From the NCBI RefSeq assembly GCF_000468535.1, contig NZ_AUQY01000005.1:1-64000 (forward strand): 64,000 nucleotides of DNA, in the 5' to 3' direction. The position numbers were made by a program, and so were the translations under genes. Below, one piece after another: positions 47,125 to 57,130 of this stretch (positions within the stretch are counted from its first letter, which is position 1; the number at the start of each line of letters is the position of its first letter). Source of the stretch: Peptoniphilus mikwangii. Its GTDB lineage: Bacteria; Bacillota; Clostridia; Tissierellales; Peptoniphilaceae. A model generated the notes under the pieces. That model saw only the letters and a list, made by a program, of their open reading frames with translations. It was not told the origin of the DNA and made no database searches.

Positions 47125-48068
47125 CAAATTCCTCCTATTTTTATAAGCATCTTTTCAATAGTCAATTCAAAATTCGTATTGCTGCTTAAAAGTCTTGACG
47201 TATTTATAATTTCATCAACCATGCTGATTGCATCGGAAGATGATATTGTCTGTTTATTCAAAAATATAAGTTTATCAATATTTATGACATATCCGGCATC
47301 AATACCTTGTTTTAAAAGTGCTATATCTCTTAAAAAGATTATAAAAATATTAAATATCTCTTTAATCTCTTTTTCATTTTCTTTGAAAAAACTATATTCT
47401 CTAAATGGAAATGCTTTTAAATTTATAATTCTATCCAGTGTTTCTATACTCTTATCTCTAAGTGCCAAAAATTTTGGATCATTTGAATACCTGATTGCCC
47501 TCTTTACAGAGCCAACGGATATTCTTGAGAAAAGACGAGCATTTTTTTCGTCTATCCCCTCTTTATTTATTAAAAATTTTTCTATCTCTTCATTTGAAAC
47601 ATCTTTAAATTTAATAATCCTTGTTCTCGATATTATAGTTGGTAATATCTTATTAATGTTTTTTGCTATGAGTATTATCTTTAAATAGTATTGAGGTTCT
47701 TCCAGTGTCTTTAATAGAGCATTTTGTGCCCCTATTGTAAACTCATCAAATCCATCAACTATAAATACTTTGTTTTCTGATTCATACGGCATTTTTGCCG
47801 CATCTGAAATAAGCCTTTCAATATCCTCTTTATTTATAGTATCCTCGCTTCTAATAATTCTCAAATCAGGATGACTGAAATCGAATATTTTTTTACAGCT
47901 TATCGTGTCCTCTCCACATAATATTTTTTTTGCAAAAGCTTTGGCTGCAGTGTATTTACCTACACCCTCACTACCGAGAAATAGATATGCATGTGAAATA
48001 TCTCTATTTATAATATTCTGCTCAAGTTCCTGCAATACCTTTGAATTTCCAACAAAATCTATCAGCAT
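47124..48068 (-). CDS. holB: DNA polymerase III delta' subunit
   Basis: A 314-residue clamp-loader subunit. The AAA+ domain has an intact-looking P-loop, GSEGVGKYTAAKAF (residues 33-46), the delta'-typical QNALLKTLEEP near 110 and ISRTRIIKF sensor region near 150; a helical C-terminal collar follows. The zinc-binding Cys cluster found in many homologues is reduced to CGEDTISC. It is encoded in the conserved tmk-darA-holB-ricT order. The start overlaps the upstream c-di-AMP receptor gene by one base. Confidence 0.93.
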   Translation of the reverse strand: MLIDFVGNSKVLQELEQNIINRDISHAYLFLGSEGVGKYTAAKAFAKKILCGEDTISCKKIFDFSHPDLRIIRSEDTINKEDIERLISDAAKMPYESENKVFIVDGFDEFTIGAQNALLKTLEEPQYYLKIILIAKNINKILPTIISRTRIIKFKDVSNEEIEKFLINKEGIDEKNARLFSRISVGSVKRAIRYSNDPKFLALRDKSIETLDRIINLKAFPFREYSFFKENEKEIKEIFNIFIIFLRDIALLKQGIDAGYVINIDKLIFLNKQTISSSDAISMVDEIINTSRLLSSNTNFELTIEKMLIKIGGI

Positions 48069-48352
48069 TATATTCTCAAGCTTTCTTCTACATTAACTAT
48101 AAAAATCGTAGCTCCGCTTATTTTGAAATCTCCATACTCATTATGAAGTTCTTCGGTTTTTGTAACTTCTCTAAATATACTGTCTATATGAGGAATTTCA
48201 GATTCTTCTGCTCCAAGTAATAAAGTAGTATTTCCACTTTTAAAAAAACCTCCAGTTGAAGAAACTTTTGTTACATAAATTCCGTCATCTAAAAATCTAT
48301 CCATTAAATCATTTATAAATTTATCTTGAACTATCGCAATAATCATTTTCAT
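48068..48352 (-). CDS. DarA/PstA-like cyclic-di-AMP receptor paralogue, short form
   Basis: A 94-residue PII-like protein (DUF970). It shares with its neighbour the MKMIIAIVQDKFIND start, the TKVSSTGGFFKSGNTTLLLG core and the GATIFIVNVEE end. It lacks about 14 residues of the long loop that carries the IPGQ...PIQVRVGG segment in the other copy, so ligand binding may differ. It lies 8 bases downstream of the longer paralogue. A recent tandem duplication with divergence is inferred. Confidence 0.88.
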   Translation of the reverse strand: MKMIIAIVQDKFINDLMDRFLDDGIYVTKVSSTGGFFKSGNTTLLLGAEESEIPHIDSIFREVTKTEELHNEYGDFKISGATIFIVNVEESLRI

Positions 48353-48360
48353 AGTATCAC

Positions 48361-48687
48361 CTAATATCTCTTAAATTCTTCCACATTTAATACGAATGCT
48401 GTCGCTCCGCCTACTCTTACTTGTATAGGAACAGGAATCATAGCTTGACCCGGTATATTTATTGTTTGAATTGTCTTTGTAACTTCTCTTGTCTTACAAT
48501 TGTTGGTTATTAATTTTAAAAGTGCTTCAACTTCATTATCATCTACGCCTATTAAAAGTGTGGTGTTACCGCTTTTTAAAAATCCGCCTGTTGTACTCAT
48601 TTTAGTAACTCTAAAGTTGTTTTTAGTAAGTTCCTCTATAAGATGATCCGCATCTACATCCTGTACTATCGCTATTACAAGTTTCAT
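48361..48687 (-). CDS. darA: Cyclic-di-AMP receptor DarA/PstA
   Basis: A 108-residue PII-like homotrimeric receptor of the usual length. MKLVIAIVQDVDADHLIEEL, the TKMSTTGGFLKSGNTTLLIG ligand loop, IPGQAMIPVPIQVRVGG and the FVLNVEEFKRY terminus are all conserved. It binds c-di-AMP, and downstream partners are not settled. It follows tmk by 3 bases, in the order tmk-darA-holB common in Firmicutes. Confidence 0.93.
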   Translation of the reverse strand: MKLVIAIVQDVDADHLIEELTKNNFRVTKMSTTGGFLKSGNTTLLIGVDDNEVEALLKLITNNCKTREVTKTIQTINIPGQAMIPVPIQVRVGGATAFVLNVEEFKRY

Positions 48688-48690
48688 AAA

Positions 48691-49302
48691 TCATCCCTCC
48701 AATTTTTTATATAGAATATCTAAACAATCATTTAAAACTTCCTCTATGCCTCTTGTAGCATCAATAACACAATATTTTTTCTCTCTTGCAAGTTCTCTAT
48801 AAGCCTCTTTAACTCTACTGTGGAATTCATTGCCACAAATTTCAATTCTGTCTCCTCCAAACTCAAGCTTTCTATTCTCAGAACTTATATTTCCGGTATC
48901 AAACAAGAATATCACATCAGGTTCAACTTCTCCTGTAGCAAACTTATTTATATTTTCTATACTTTCTCTACCAAGTCCTCTTCCAAAGCCTTGATATGCA
49001 ATAGATGAAAGTACAAACCTCTCACATAAAACTATGCTTCCATTTTTTAACGCCGGAAGTATTTTTTCTTCAACATGCTGCGCACGAGAAGCTGCATATA
49101 AAAGTGCTTCTGTCCTTGATGTCATTTCAATATTTTCATTGTCTAATATTATATTTCTTATTTTTTCAGATATTTTTGTACCACCCGGTTCTCTTGTCTT
49201 TACAACATCATATTCAGCTTTTAATTTTTCATATACTAAATTTGCTATTGTACTTTTTCCGCAACCATCAGGTCCTTCAAATGTCACAAAAATTCCTCTC
49301 AT
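48691..49302 (-). CDS. tmk: Thymidylate kinase
   Basis: A 203-residue dTMP kinase. P-loop FEGPDGCGKST (residues 8-18), EPGGT with the DR(Y/H)-equivalent region CERFVLSSIAYQG, and LID-type Arg residues are present. It makes dTDP for DNA synthesis. Its ATG overlaps the stop of the upstream decarboxylase gene by 4 bases. Confidence 0.96.
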   Translation of the reverse strand: MRGIFVTFEGPDGCGKSTIANLVYEKLKAEYDVVKTREPGGTKISEKIRNIILDNENIEMTSRTEALLYAASRAQHVEEKILPALKNGSIVLCERFVLSSIAYQGFGRGLGRESIENINKFATGEVEPDVIFLFDTGNISSENRKLEFGGDRIEICGNEFHSRVKEAYRELAREKKYCVIDATRGIEEVLNDCLDILYKKLEG

Positions 49303-50678
49303 AATATAACCTCAACCTTATTGTCAGCAATTCCAACAACTTCTATACCGACATTTTCATAGTTTAGTATTTCTTCAACTATTTTTTCAGTAATCAACTC
49401 TCCATAAGAGACTACCGGAATTCCCGGCGGATATGCCGCTATAATAGATGCGCTGACTCTTCCTATTGCATCTTTTATATCTACTTCTTCACTCGCACTG
49501 TAATATGCTTTTCTTGGAGTTGTAATCAATCCGGGCTTTATTATGTTTATACTTTTCACTTCGCAAATTTCATCAATATTCTTGTATAAATTTTTTAACG
49601 CACTCTCAAGTACCTTAAAATCATCTTTTTCATCGACTACGCTGCTCAGTGCAAGAACATAATATAAATCACCCATCTCTAATCTAATATTATAACTCAT
49701 AAATAATTTTTTAACAACGTCAAAACCTGTATATCCATCTATTCTCATTAGTATCTTACTGTCATCAACACAAGCTATTGTATCATCATTCTTATCTCCG
49801 TCAAAAAATTTAACCTGTCCCTTTAAATTCTCTTTCATTTTTTTAATAAATTTACTATTTTCAGCAAGTCTTTTCGCTCCATGTTCTTGCATATAACTAA
49901 CCGCAAATTCAGAAGATTGCATCAGTAAGTATGAAGGTGACGTACTTGATACCAAATTCATTCTATTAATTATTTTTCTGTGGGAAATTTCATCATTATT
50001 TACATGAAGCAGTGCCGTTTGTGTTAGACTTGGAATTGTTTTATGGGTTGAATGAACAATTATATCGGCTCCGCAATTTATTGCCGAATACTCTCTTAAT
50101 TTTTCCGAAAATGCCATATGAGAGCCGTGAGCCTCATCAACTATCAGATAAGCATTAAACTTATGTACTATATCTGCAATCTCTTTTAATTTCAAACACA
50201 CTCCAAAATAATTCGGACTAACTAATACAACTGCTTTTATCATCGGGTCTTTCTCTAACTGCCTTCTAATATCTTCAGGATCAATCCCCGTAATTAAATT
50301 ATATTTATTATTATAATTTGCATATACATAACTTGGAACTAAATCGTTTATTACAAGAGAATTATATACGGACTTATGACAATTTCTCTGTATGAGAACA
50401 TGGTCATTAGGATTAGTAACAGCTGAAATAGCAATATGAAGAGCTCCCGTAGAACCGTTCTCAACATAATAAGTTCTCTTGACACCGTAAATTTCAGCAA
50501 TTTCTTGTTGTGATTTTAATATACATCCGTTTGGATTAAGTAAATTATCAGTACCAACAGTTTCTGTTATATCATTTTTATAATCAAAGTCAAAAATATC
50601 TTTTGATTTATGGCCCGGCATAGAAAAAACAACTTTGTCTTTCATTCTTTGAACAACATTAAAGATATGTCTTTCCAA
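49299..50678 (-). CDS. Orn/Lys/Arg decarboxylase family PLP enzyme
   Basis: A 459-residue fold-type I PLP enzyme, the short YaaO/SpeA-like form. Motifs are VVFSMPGHKSKDIFDFD near residue 20, YVENGSTGALHIAI, DEAHGSHM and STHKTIPSLTQTALLH with the PLP Lys; a C-terminal Orn/Lys/Arg decarboxylase domain ends the protein. It probably decarboxylates arginine or lysine for polyamine synthesis or acid response. The substrate cannot be fixed. The start is TTG 50678, 8 bases after AAGGAGG; an ATG at 50683 in another frame and an in-frame upstream ATG at 50711 are rejected. Commonly found beside tmk in Firmicutes. Confidence 0.92.
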   Translation of the reverse strand: MERHIFNVVQRMKDKVVFSMPGHKSKDIFDFDYKNDITETVGTDNLLNPNGCILKSQQEIAEIYGVKRTYYVENGSTGALHIAISAVTNPNDHVLIQRNCHKSVYNSLVINDLVPSYVYANYNNKYNLITGIDPEDIRRQLEKDPMIKAVVLVSPNYFGVCLKLKEIADIVHKFNAYLIVDEAHGSHMAFSEKLREYSAINCGADIIVHSTHKTIPSLTQTALLHVNNDEISHRKIINRMNLVSSTSPSYLLMQSSEFAVSYMQEHGAKRLAENSKFIKKMKENLKGQVKFFDGDKNDDTIACVDDSKILMRIDGYTGFDVVKKLFMSYNIRLEMGDLYYVLALSSVVDEKDDFKVLESALKNLYKNIDEICEVKSINIIKPGLITTPRKAYYSASEEVDIKDAIGRVSASIIAAYPPGIPVVSYGELITEKIVEEILNYENVGIEVVGIADNKVEVIL

Positions 50679-50740
50679 ACATCCTACCTCCTTATATTTT
50701 TGTTTATGCATAATTATAACATAGTTTTATACTCAATAAT

Positions 50741-50770
50741 AATAAAATAAGCTCTATATAAAGAGCTTAT
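50741..50770 (-). terminator. Terminator of the coiled-coil ABC permease
   Basis: Minus-strand ATAAGCTCT (50770-50762) and AGAGCTTAT (50755-50747), 9-bp stem, followed by TTTATTATT. It overlaps the permease stop codon. Confidence 0.8.
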
Positions 50771-53700
50771 TCATTAGATTTTAAAGATTCTATCATATCA
50801 ATATTTTTCAATTTTTCATGGAAAATCACCATAATCAATATACTTACTATTACAGTAATCATAGATGCTATTATATAGCTTGATACTAATAACTTGGGCG
50901 ATAACATAGCTTGATCCGGCGGTACTACTTGCAATACTCCATAGTGAAGAGCTTTTCCTACAAAAAGACCTATTACTATGCCGATAACTGTAAGTATCCA
51001 TGTTTCTCTATATATATATTGAGTAGTTTCTCTTGCATAAAATCCAAGTACCTTTATTGTTGAAATTTCTCTTAATCTCTCTTCTATGTTAATATTTGTA
51101 AGATTATATAAAACCACCATGGCAAGCAGACTGGATGCAACTGTAATTACAACCTCAACTTTAGATATTGAATACATAAATCTGTCCATCAAATTTTTAA
51201 CTACACTTAAATCCATAACCGATATTACAGATTTATAACTTGAAAATTCAGAGCTTAACTTATCAATCTCATCATTATTCATCTTTAAATTCATCAGATC
51301 TGAGTTAGGCGCATATTCTCTTCCAAATATTTTTTCATAATATTCAATATTCATAAAGATATAATGTCCGGTATACATCTCACATATTCCCGAAACCATC
51401 ATTTTATATTCTCTATCTTCATCATCATTTAATTTTAAAATATCTCCTACCTTAAGATTAAATATTTTTGCAAATTTTTCACTTACTACTACTCCGTTAT
51501 CAGATAATTCAATCGGCTCTTTAGTCACTCTATCTCTAATGGAAAAATACTTATCATACACTTTATCGGAGCTTGGAACTGTAAGTAACACTGCCTGATT
51601 TGTTCCCTTATATTCAATTTTTAAATTCTCCTGATAAAACTGTCCGCTTTCTATGTTATTTTTATCTACAAATCTTCTATATTCATCATACGAATTTTCA
51701 TCTATATCTCTATCATAGATCACTGAAAGATTATATTTTAAAACCTCATCAAATTGAATATTTGCAATTCCTCTTACAGAACCTTTTATTCCAAAACCAA
51801 GTACAAGAAGTGCAGTACAACCCATAATTCCAATTATGGTCATTACCATTCTCTTTTTATATCTGAATAAATTTCGTGCCGTTACTTTTTGTAGAAAATC
51901 AAGTTTTGACCAAATAAAAGTTAATCTTTCAAACAAAATTCTATTTCCGTTTTTTGGCGGCTTAACTCTTAAAAGACTTGCCGTATTTTCTCTAAGGCTT
52001 GCATTTACAGAAATTTTCGCTGCAACCGCTGTAAACAAAAGTCCCGTTATAATAGATAACAAAATTCTGAAAGGATATATTTTATAAATTATCTCATTTT
52101 CAAAAACACTACCTGCATAATAAGCGCCTCCAATAATCATAGGAAGTATATAACTGCCAAGTACTGCTCCTATACTTCCGCCAAGTATTGAAGCTGATGC
52201 TCCGTAGTTGAAAAATTTTTTAGATATCTCTCTTTCTGTGTAGCCAAGTGCTTTATATGTTCCGATTATGGTTCTGTTATCCTCTACCATTCTCGTCATC
52301 GTATTAAATGATACAAGCATTGAAATCAGAAAGAAAAATACAGGAAATATATATGATAATTTATCTACTCTTCGTGAAAAATCAAGATACATATTCAAAT
52401 CAAAGTTTGAAGTTCTTGGAGTTATAGAATAGCTCGGTCTTTTTAAAATTTTCAAAATCCTCTTCGCATCTGATATTTTTTTCTCTCCGTCAAATATTTT
52501 TTCATCTGCCTCTTTTGATTTATCTATAAACTCACGCTCACCTTTTTTTAAATCCACTTCAGATTTATATAACTTAGATTTTGCATTATTTAATTTATCT
52601 TGTCCCTTCTTTATCTCATCATTATAATTCTTTAATCCTTCTTCGTAATCTTTCTTACCGTCTTTAAATCTTTCTCTTCCATTTTCAAGATCGGATTTCC
52701 CCTCTATATACTTAGCGTAATTTTCATCATATTTTTTCTTACCGTCTTCATACTCTTTTTTGCCATCTTCAAGCTTTATTTTGGCATCATCAAGTTTTAC
52801 CTTAGCATCATCAAGTTTTTGCTTACCTTCTATATATTTTCTCTTTCCGTCTTCAAGCTTATTTTTATTTTCAAAGTATTCCTGTTCTCCTTTATTAGCC
52901 TGTTCAATTCCTGAAAAAAGTTGTTTTTCTCCCTCAGCTAATTTCTCTTTACCTGCCTCAAGCTTAATCTTAGCTGTTTCAAGTTTTCCCTTACTTTCTT
53001 CTATCTTTAAAATTCCCGCTTTTGCAAGTCCGATTTGAGCTTTAAGAGTATCATAATCTTTTAATATATCTGTTCCTGCAGGTAATTGAGCATTTATTTT
53101 ACTTATAGCCGCTTCAAGCTCGACCTTCTTACCTTCTAATGATGTCAACATTTGAGTCGCCGTTTCTATACCGGCAATAACTTGTGCTAAATTTTGCTCA
53201 AGTACGGCTTTTTTTGCATTTAACTCCGCCTTTTGTTCTTCTGTCAACGAAGGATCTTCTAATGCAAGAACAATTTGCGCAATTCCCTCTTCTATCTGAA
53301 CCTTCTGTGCATTCAAAGTTGTAATATTTTCCTGCGCAGTACTTATTCCAGTAATGACTTGATTATATCCGTCTACTACCTGTTTAGCCTGTCCAAGAGC
53401 TGCATCTAAAGAATATATCTTTTCTCTGATTTGTGATAAATCGGTAGTATTTAATCCAACGGAATCTGCTAATTTTTTAATTCCGTCATTAAGTTCCTTT
53501 TCCGCATAAATTAATTTTTTTTCATTTTCAGATAACTCTTTCTTTCCTTCTTCAAGCTTTAATTTTGACTCTTCTATTTTTTTCCAACCATCATCAAGTT
53601 TTTTTCTTCCTTCAATGAGCTGTTGTTCTCCTTCAATCAGCTGAGTTTCACTTGCTTTAAGCTTACCAAGTCCCTCATCATATTCAGCTTTTCCGCTTAT

Positions 53701-54801
53701 ATATTTTTCTTCTCCGTCAGCTATCTCACGTTTTGCGTCATCAAGTTCATTCTTTCCTTCTACAAGTTTGTCATATCCTTCCGCAAGTTCCGTTTCACCT
53801 TTTTTTATATCCTGCTCGGATTTATAAAGCTTATTCTTTGCATCATCAAGTTTATCCTTAGCTTTAGATGTCTCGGAATCAAATTCTGCTCTGCCTTTTT
53901 TATATTCGCTCTTTCCTTCTTCTAATTTTTTTCTTCCATCCTCAAGCTTAGTCTTGGCATCAGATAATTTTTCTTTAGCATCGGCTATTTTATCTTCTCC
54001 CTTAAAAATTTCATCAGATATGTCAGACTTTAAATCTTCAAGCCTATTATCCGGTCTGTATTTAAAATCTATCTCCAAAGAATTTCTATGGCTTTCAACT
54101 GCTTTTTTATACTTATTTGAACTTGTTAAAAGTCCTACAGTGTCCTTAAATTTTATTTTTGCAGTAGTTACATCAATATCAAATTCATCAGAATTGATAT
54201 ATGCAAGTCCCTTTATATCTCCAAGACCTCTGTTTGACTGTCCTTTCGAATCTTGATTTGAAGCATAATTTGCGCTTTTAAAAAAACCTGTTACAACATA
54301 ATCATAATCTTTCAAATACGGTTTTTTATCATCTTCCATACTGAATTTATTAATTTCACGCTGAAAATGGATGGTATCTCCTATTGAAATACCTTTTTCC
54401 TCCAATTTTTCATTTAAAATAATCTCTCTATTTCCATTTACAACTCTTCCTTTCACAATTATGGGCATGTCAATTTTATATGGCATACTTGAAACATTAA
54501 TCAGTAAATTTTTTCCCTTTACCGAAAGATCTGTATCATATCCATATTCAAGTTCTGATATATCATCTTGTGATTCAATAATTTTTATATCCTCATCTTC
54601 AAATCCAAGAGGAGATTTTATCAAAATATCTTCTATATTTTGCCTATCAACCACTTTATCTATTGTGTATCTCATTATGGAGCCTGTTACAATAAGACCC
54701 ACAAATACAAACACTCCAAGTGCAACTATAATTATTATAGAAAGATACCTTGAAAAAGTCCTCACGATTTCTCTGAGAGTGTCTTTATTCAAAAGATTCA
54801 C
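50767..54801 (-). CDS. FtsX-type ABC permease with a very long extracytoplasmic coiled coil
   Basis: 1344 residues. An N-terminal membrane helix (residues about 17-40) is followed by a MacB-PCD-like domain to about 245. A coiled coil of about 550 residues (255-800) is built of degenerate 7- and 14-residue repeats such as KLEDGKKEYEDGKKKYDE, interrupted near 455-560 by a Gln/Ala-rich helical section. The first FtsX helices lie near 835-960 and the second FtsX unit at the C-terminus (1215-1340). The start is GTG 54801, after AGGTGG; a GTG 9 bases earlier abuts the ATPase stop without a ribosome site. The partner ATPase is immediately upstream. The family relates to efflux or to cell-wall hydrolase control; the substrate is unknown. 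Confidence 0.88.
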   Translation of the reverse strand: MNLLNKDTLREIVRTFSRYLSIIIIVALGVFVFVGLIVTGSIMRYTIDKVVDRQNIEDILIKSPLGFEDEDIKIIESQDDISELEYGYDTDLSVKGKNLLINVSSMPYKIDMPIIVKGRVVNGNREIILNEKLEEKGISIGDTIHFQREINKFSMEDDKKPYLKDYDYVVTGFFKSANYASNQDSKGQSNRGLGDIKGLAYINSDEFDIDVTTAKIKFKDTVGLLTSSNKYKKAVESHRNSLEIDFKYRPDNRLEDLKSDISDEIFKGEDKIADAKEKLSDAKTKLEDGRKKLEEGKSEYKKGRAEFDSETSKAKDKLDDAKNKLYKSEQDIKKGETELAEGYDKLVEGKNELDDAKREIADGEEKYISGKAEYDEGLGKLKASETQLIEGEQQLIEGRKKLDDGWKKIEESKLKLEEGKKELSENEKKLIYAEKELNDGIKKLADSVGLNTTDLSQIREKIYSLDAALGQAKQVVDGYNQVITGISTAQENITTLNAQKVQIEEGIAQIVLALEDPSLTEEQKAELNAKKAVLEQNLAQVIAGIETATQMLTSLEGKKVELEAAISKINAQLPAGTDILKDYDTLKAQIGLAKAGILKIEESKGKLETAKIKLEAGKEKLAEGEKQLFSGIEQANKGEQEYFENKNKLEDGKRKYIEGKQKLDDAKVKLDDAKIKLEDGKKEYEDGKKKYDENYAKYIEGKSDLENGRERFKDGKKDYEEGLKNYNDEIKKGQDKLNNAKSKLYKSEVDLKKGEREFIDKSKEADEKIFDGEKKISDAKRILKILKRPSYSITPRTSNFDLNMYLDFSRRVDKLSYIFPVFFFLISMLVSFNTMTRMVEDNRTIIGTYKALGYTEREISKKFFNYGASASILGGSIGAVLGSYILPMIIGGAYYAGSVFENEIIYKIYPFRILLSIITGLLFTAVAAKISVNASLRENTASLLRVKPPKNGNRILFERLTFIWSKLDFLQKVTARNLFRYKKRMVMTIIGIMGCTALLVLGFGIKGSVRGIANIQFDEVLKYNLSVIYDRDIDENSYDEYRRFVDKNNIESGQFYQENLKIEYKGTNQAVLLTVPSSDKVYDKYFSIRDRVTKEPIELSDNGVVVSEKFAKIFNLKVGDILKLNDDEDREYKMMVSGICEMYTGHYIFMNIEYYEKIFGREYAPNSDLMNLKMNNDEIDKLSSEFSSYKSVISVMDLSVVKNLMDRFMYSISKVEVVITVASSLLAMVVLYNLTNINIEERLREISTIKVLGFYARETTQYIYRETWILTVIGIVIGLFVGKALHYGVLQVVPPDQAMLSPKLLVSSYIIASMITVIVSILIMVIFHEKLKNIDMIESLKSNE

Positions 54802-54810
54802 AACATCCAC

Positions 54811-55512
54811 CTACCACTCTATTTCATCAATACTACACGGACTGTCGTTTAAACTTATGCTTCTCACTTTTGCATCCGATATTTCTATAACCCTATTTGC
54901 AATAGGAGCTATCGCTTTATTGTGAGTTATAACAACAACAGTTGTTCCCATATCTCTACTTAAATTTTGTAAAATTCTCAAAACTTGTTTACCGGTTCTA
55001 TAATCAAGCGCTCCGGTAGGTTCATCGCATAATAAAATCTTTGGATTTTTTGATATTGCTCTTGCAATAGCTACTCTTTGTTGTTCTCCGCCTGAAAGCT
55101 GTGATGGAAAATTATTTATTCTATCTCCGAGTCCTACTGATTCTAAAACTTCTTTAGAATTTCTTGCGTTTTTTACAATTTGATTTGCAAGTTCAACATT
55201 TTCAAGAGCAGTTAAATTTGGAATTAAATTATAAAATTGAAAAACAAATCCCATGTCATATCGTCTATATGTTGTCAACTCTCTCTTATTCATATTGGAA
55301 ATTTCTTTATCATCAACCTTAATACTTCCCTCCGACGGAGTATCCATTCCGCCTAAAATATTTAACAAAGTGGACTTTCCGGCTCCTGATGGACCTAAAA
55401 TTAATGCAAATTCACCTTTTTCAATTTCAAAACTGATGTCATTATTTGCTAAAATTACAGTTTCACCCATAGTGTATCTCTTATATAAATTCTTAACTTC
55501 TATAAATGCCAT
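54811..55512 (-). CDS. ABC transporter ATP-binding protein partnering the coiled-coil permease
   Basis: A 233-residue MacB/LolD-type ATPase. Walker A is [12 protein letters not shown] (residues 38-49), followed by Q-loop [10 protein letters not shown], signature [14 protein letters not shown], Walker [12 protein letters not shown] and H-loop VITHN. Start ATG 55512 lies after GGAGGACGAA; the earlier in-frame TTG overlaps the ribosome site. It forms a two-gene operon with the large permease. Confidence 0.95.
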   Translation of the reverse strand: MAFIEVKNLYKRYTMGETVILANNDISFEIEKGEFALILGPSGAGKSTLLNILGGMDTPSEGSIKVDDKEISNMNKRELTTYRRYDMGFVFQFYNLIPNLTALENVELANQIVKNARNSKEVLESVGLGDRINNFPSQLSGGEQQRVAIARAISKNPKILLCDEPTGALDYRTGKQVLRILQNLSRDMGTTVVVITHNKAIAPIANRVIEISDAKVRSISLNDSPCSIDEIEW

Positions 55513-55640
55513 TTCGTCCTCCAAAACTCTATTTATTTAATAATTATATCACATTTTTTATCTTATGTTTAATTATGTATCATTTAAAATACATAATTAT
55601 TACAATTTGTAAATTTTATGTTTAATTAAATTTATATAAA

Positions 55641-55683
55641 AACAAAAACTTGCGAGAGTTTATTTTTCTCGCAAGTTTTTGTT
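55641..55683 (-). terminator. Terminator of the sigma-54 glutamine operon
   Basis: A 17-bp perfect stem (AACAAAAACTTGCGAGA at 55641-55657 with its complement at 55667-55683) and a 9-base loop. T-rich sequence flanks both sides. It lies 19 bases past the symporter stop. Confidence 0.9.
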
Positions 55684-55701
55684 TTTATATTTAATTTTTA
55701 A

Positions 55702-57115
55702 TTATTTCCAGCAAGGAGCTTCTTTTTCATCTACTCCAATATTTTTAGCTACAAACACAGGATTTTTACCTTGTGATTTTTGTGATGCATAGTCTTTTAA
55801 TGCCTTAATTGTAACTCCGCCCAACATCAAAATTGAAGGTAAGTTGATTAATGCCATAATACCCATTAACAAGTCCCCTAAATCCCATAGGAATCCGGCT
55901 TCTTGAGTAGCTCCTACAAATATAATTAGAACTGCTACTATTCTATAGATTGTCATAAATGTCTTGCTTGGAACTTTTCCGTTAATATACGCTAAGTTGT
56001 TATCTACATAGTATAAATTACCAATTAATGTTGTAAATGCAAATAGAATTAATGCAAATGTTATGAAATAGAATCCCATACCGCCAAATCTTGTTGCTAA
56101 TGCATTTTGAATATATGGAGCACCGCTCATTTCCGCATTCGGTTCAATTCCTGAACTCAATCCCATAAATGCTGTTGCAGAACAAATTAATATTGTATCT
56201 ATAAAATACTGAAAGCATTTGTACAAGACCTTGTTTTACAGGGTGAGATACATCTGCTGATGCCGCAGCGTTCGGTGCAGAACCTATACCTGCTTCATTT
56301 GAATATAGTCCTCTTTTAATACCATACATCATTGATGAACCTGCTATACCGCTAAATATAGCCTTAAAGTCAAATGCATCGCTAAAGATTTTTCCGAATA
56401 CCATAGGCATATTTCCTATATTTAAAATTATCATTATAATTGACGCTGCGATATAAACAACACCCATCACAGGAACTAATACAGATGTAAATTTAATTAT
56501 TCTCTTTCCGCCGCCAAAAATACAATATGCTGTTATAAGAGCTAAAACTCCGCCTATAATTTTTGGTGTAATATTTGCATCATAGAATGAATAACTGCTA
56601 AAGCTTGTTTGTAAATTGAAAGCCGCCAACATATTAAAACCAAGAGCATATGTTGCAATTAAACTAACTGAGAAAATTATTGCAAGAGCTTTGTTCTTTA
56701 ATGCTGTTTCAATATAATATGCAGGTCCCCCATAGTAATTTCCTTCACTGTCTTGTCTCTTATAAATTTGGGCAAGAGTAGATTCAACGAATGCAGATGC
56801 TCCGCCTATTATAGCTATAACCCACATCCAGAAAACTGCACCATATCCACCTAGACATAATGCTGTTGAAACTCCGACAATATTACCTGTACCTACTCTT
56901 GATGCTGTTGATACCATTAGAGCTTGGAATGATGATACAGAACCTTCTTTATTCGGTTTTTCCATTACTACCTTAAATGTTTCACCTAAATACTTAAACT
57001 GGATAAGTCCGGTTTTAACTGTAAAATATAAACCTATTACTAAAAGCAAAATTATTAATATAGGATAATATAACACTCCATTTAATTTTCCTATGATGTT
57101 ACTTAAAAATTCCAT
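55702..57115 (-). pseudogene. Alanine/glycine:cation symporter (AGCS family), frameshifted
   Basis: From ATG 57115 (after AGGAGG) the first frame covers the N-terminal 300 residues with TASRVGTGNIVGVSTAL and SNEAGIGSAPNAAA. It goes out of frame at ...VQMLSVF, near 56206. The matching continuation IDTILICSATAFMGL runs in the adjacent frame to 55702. One extra T in the T4 run (56206-56203 on the minus strand) explains the shift; removing it restores about 470 residues, the normal length. It probably took up an amino acid linked to the glutaminase next door. Real mutation or homopolymer error cannot be told apart. Confidence 0.88.
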
Positions 57116-57130
57116 ATTTCCTCCTATTAA

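Noticed and set aside
52440-54010. Tandem-repeat-like DNA with recurring TCATCAAG and CTTC motifs
   Set aside because: Explained by heptad repeats of the coiled coil in the ABC permease; there is no regular spacer, so it is not a CRISPR or satellite array.
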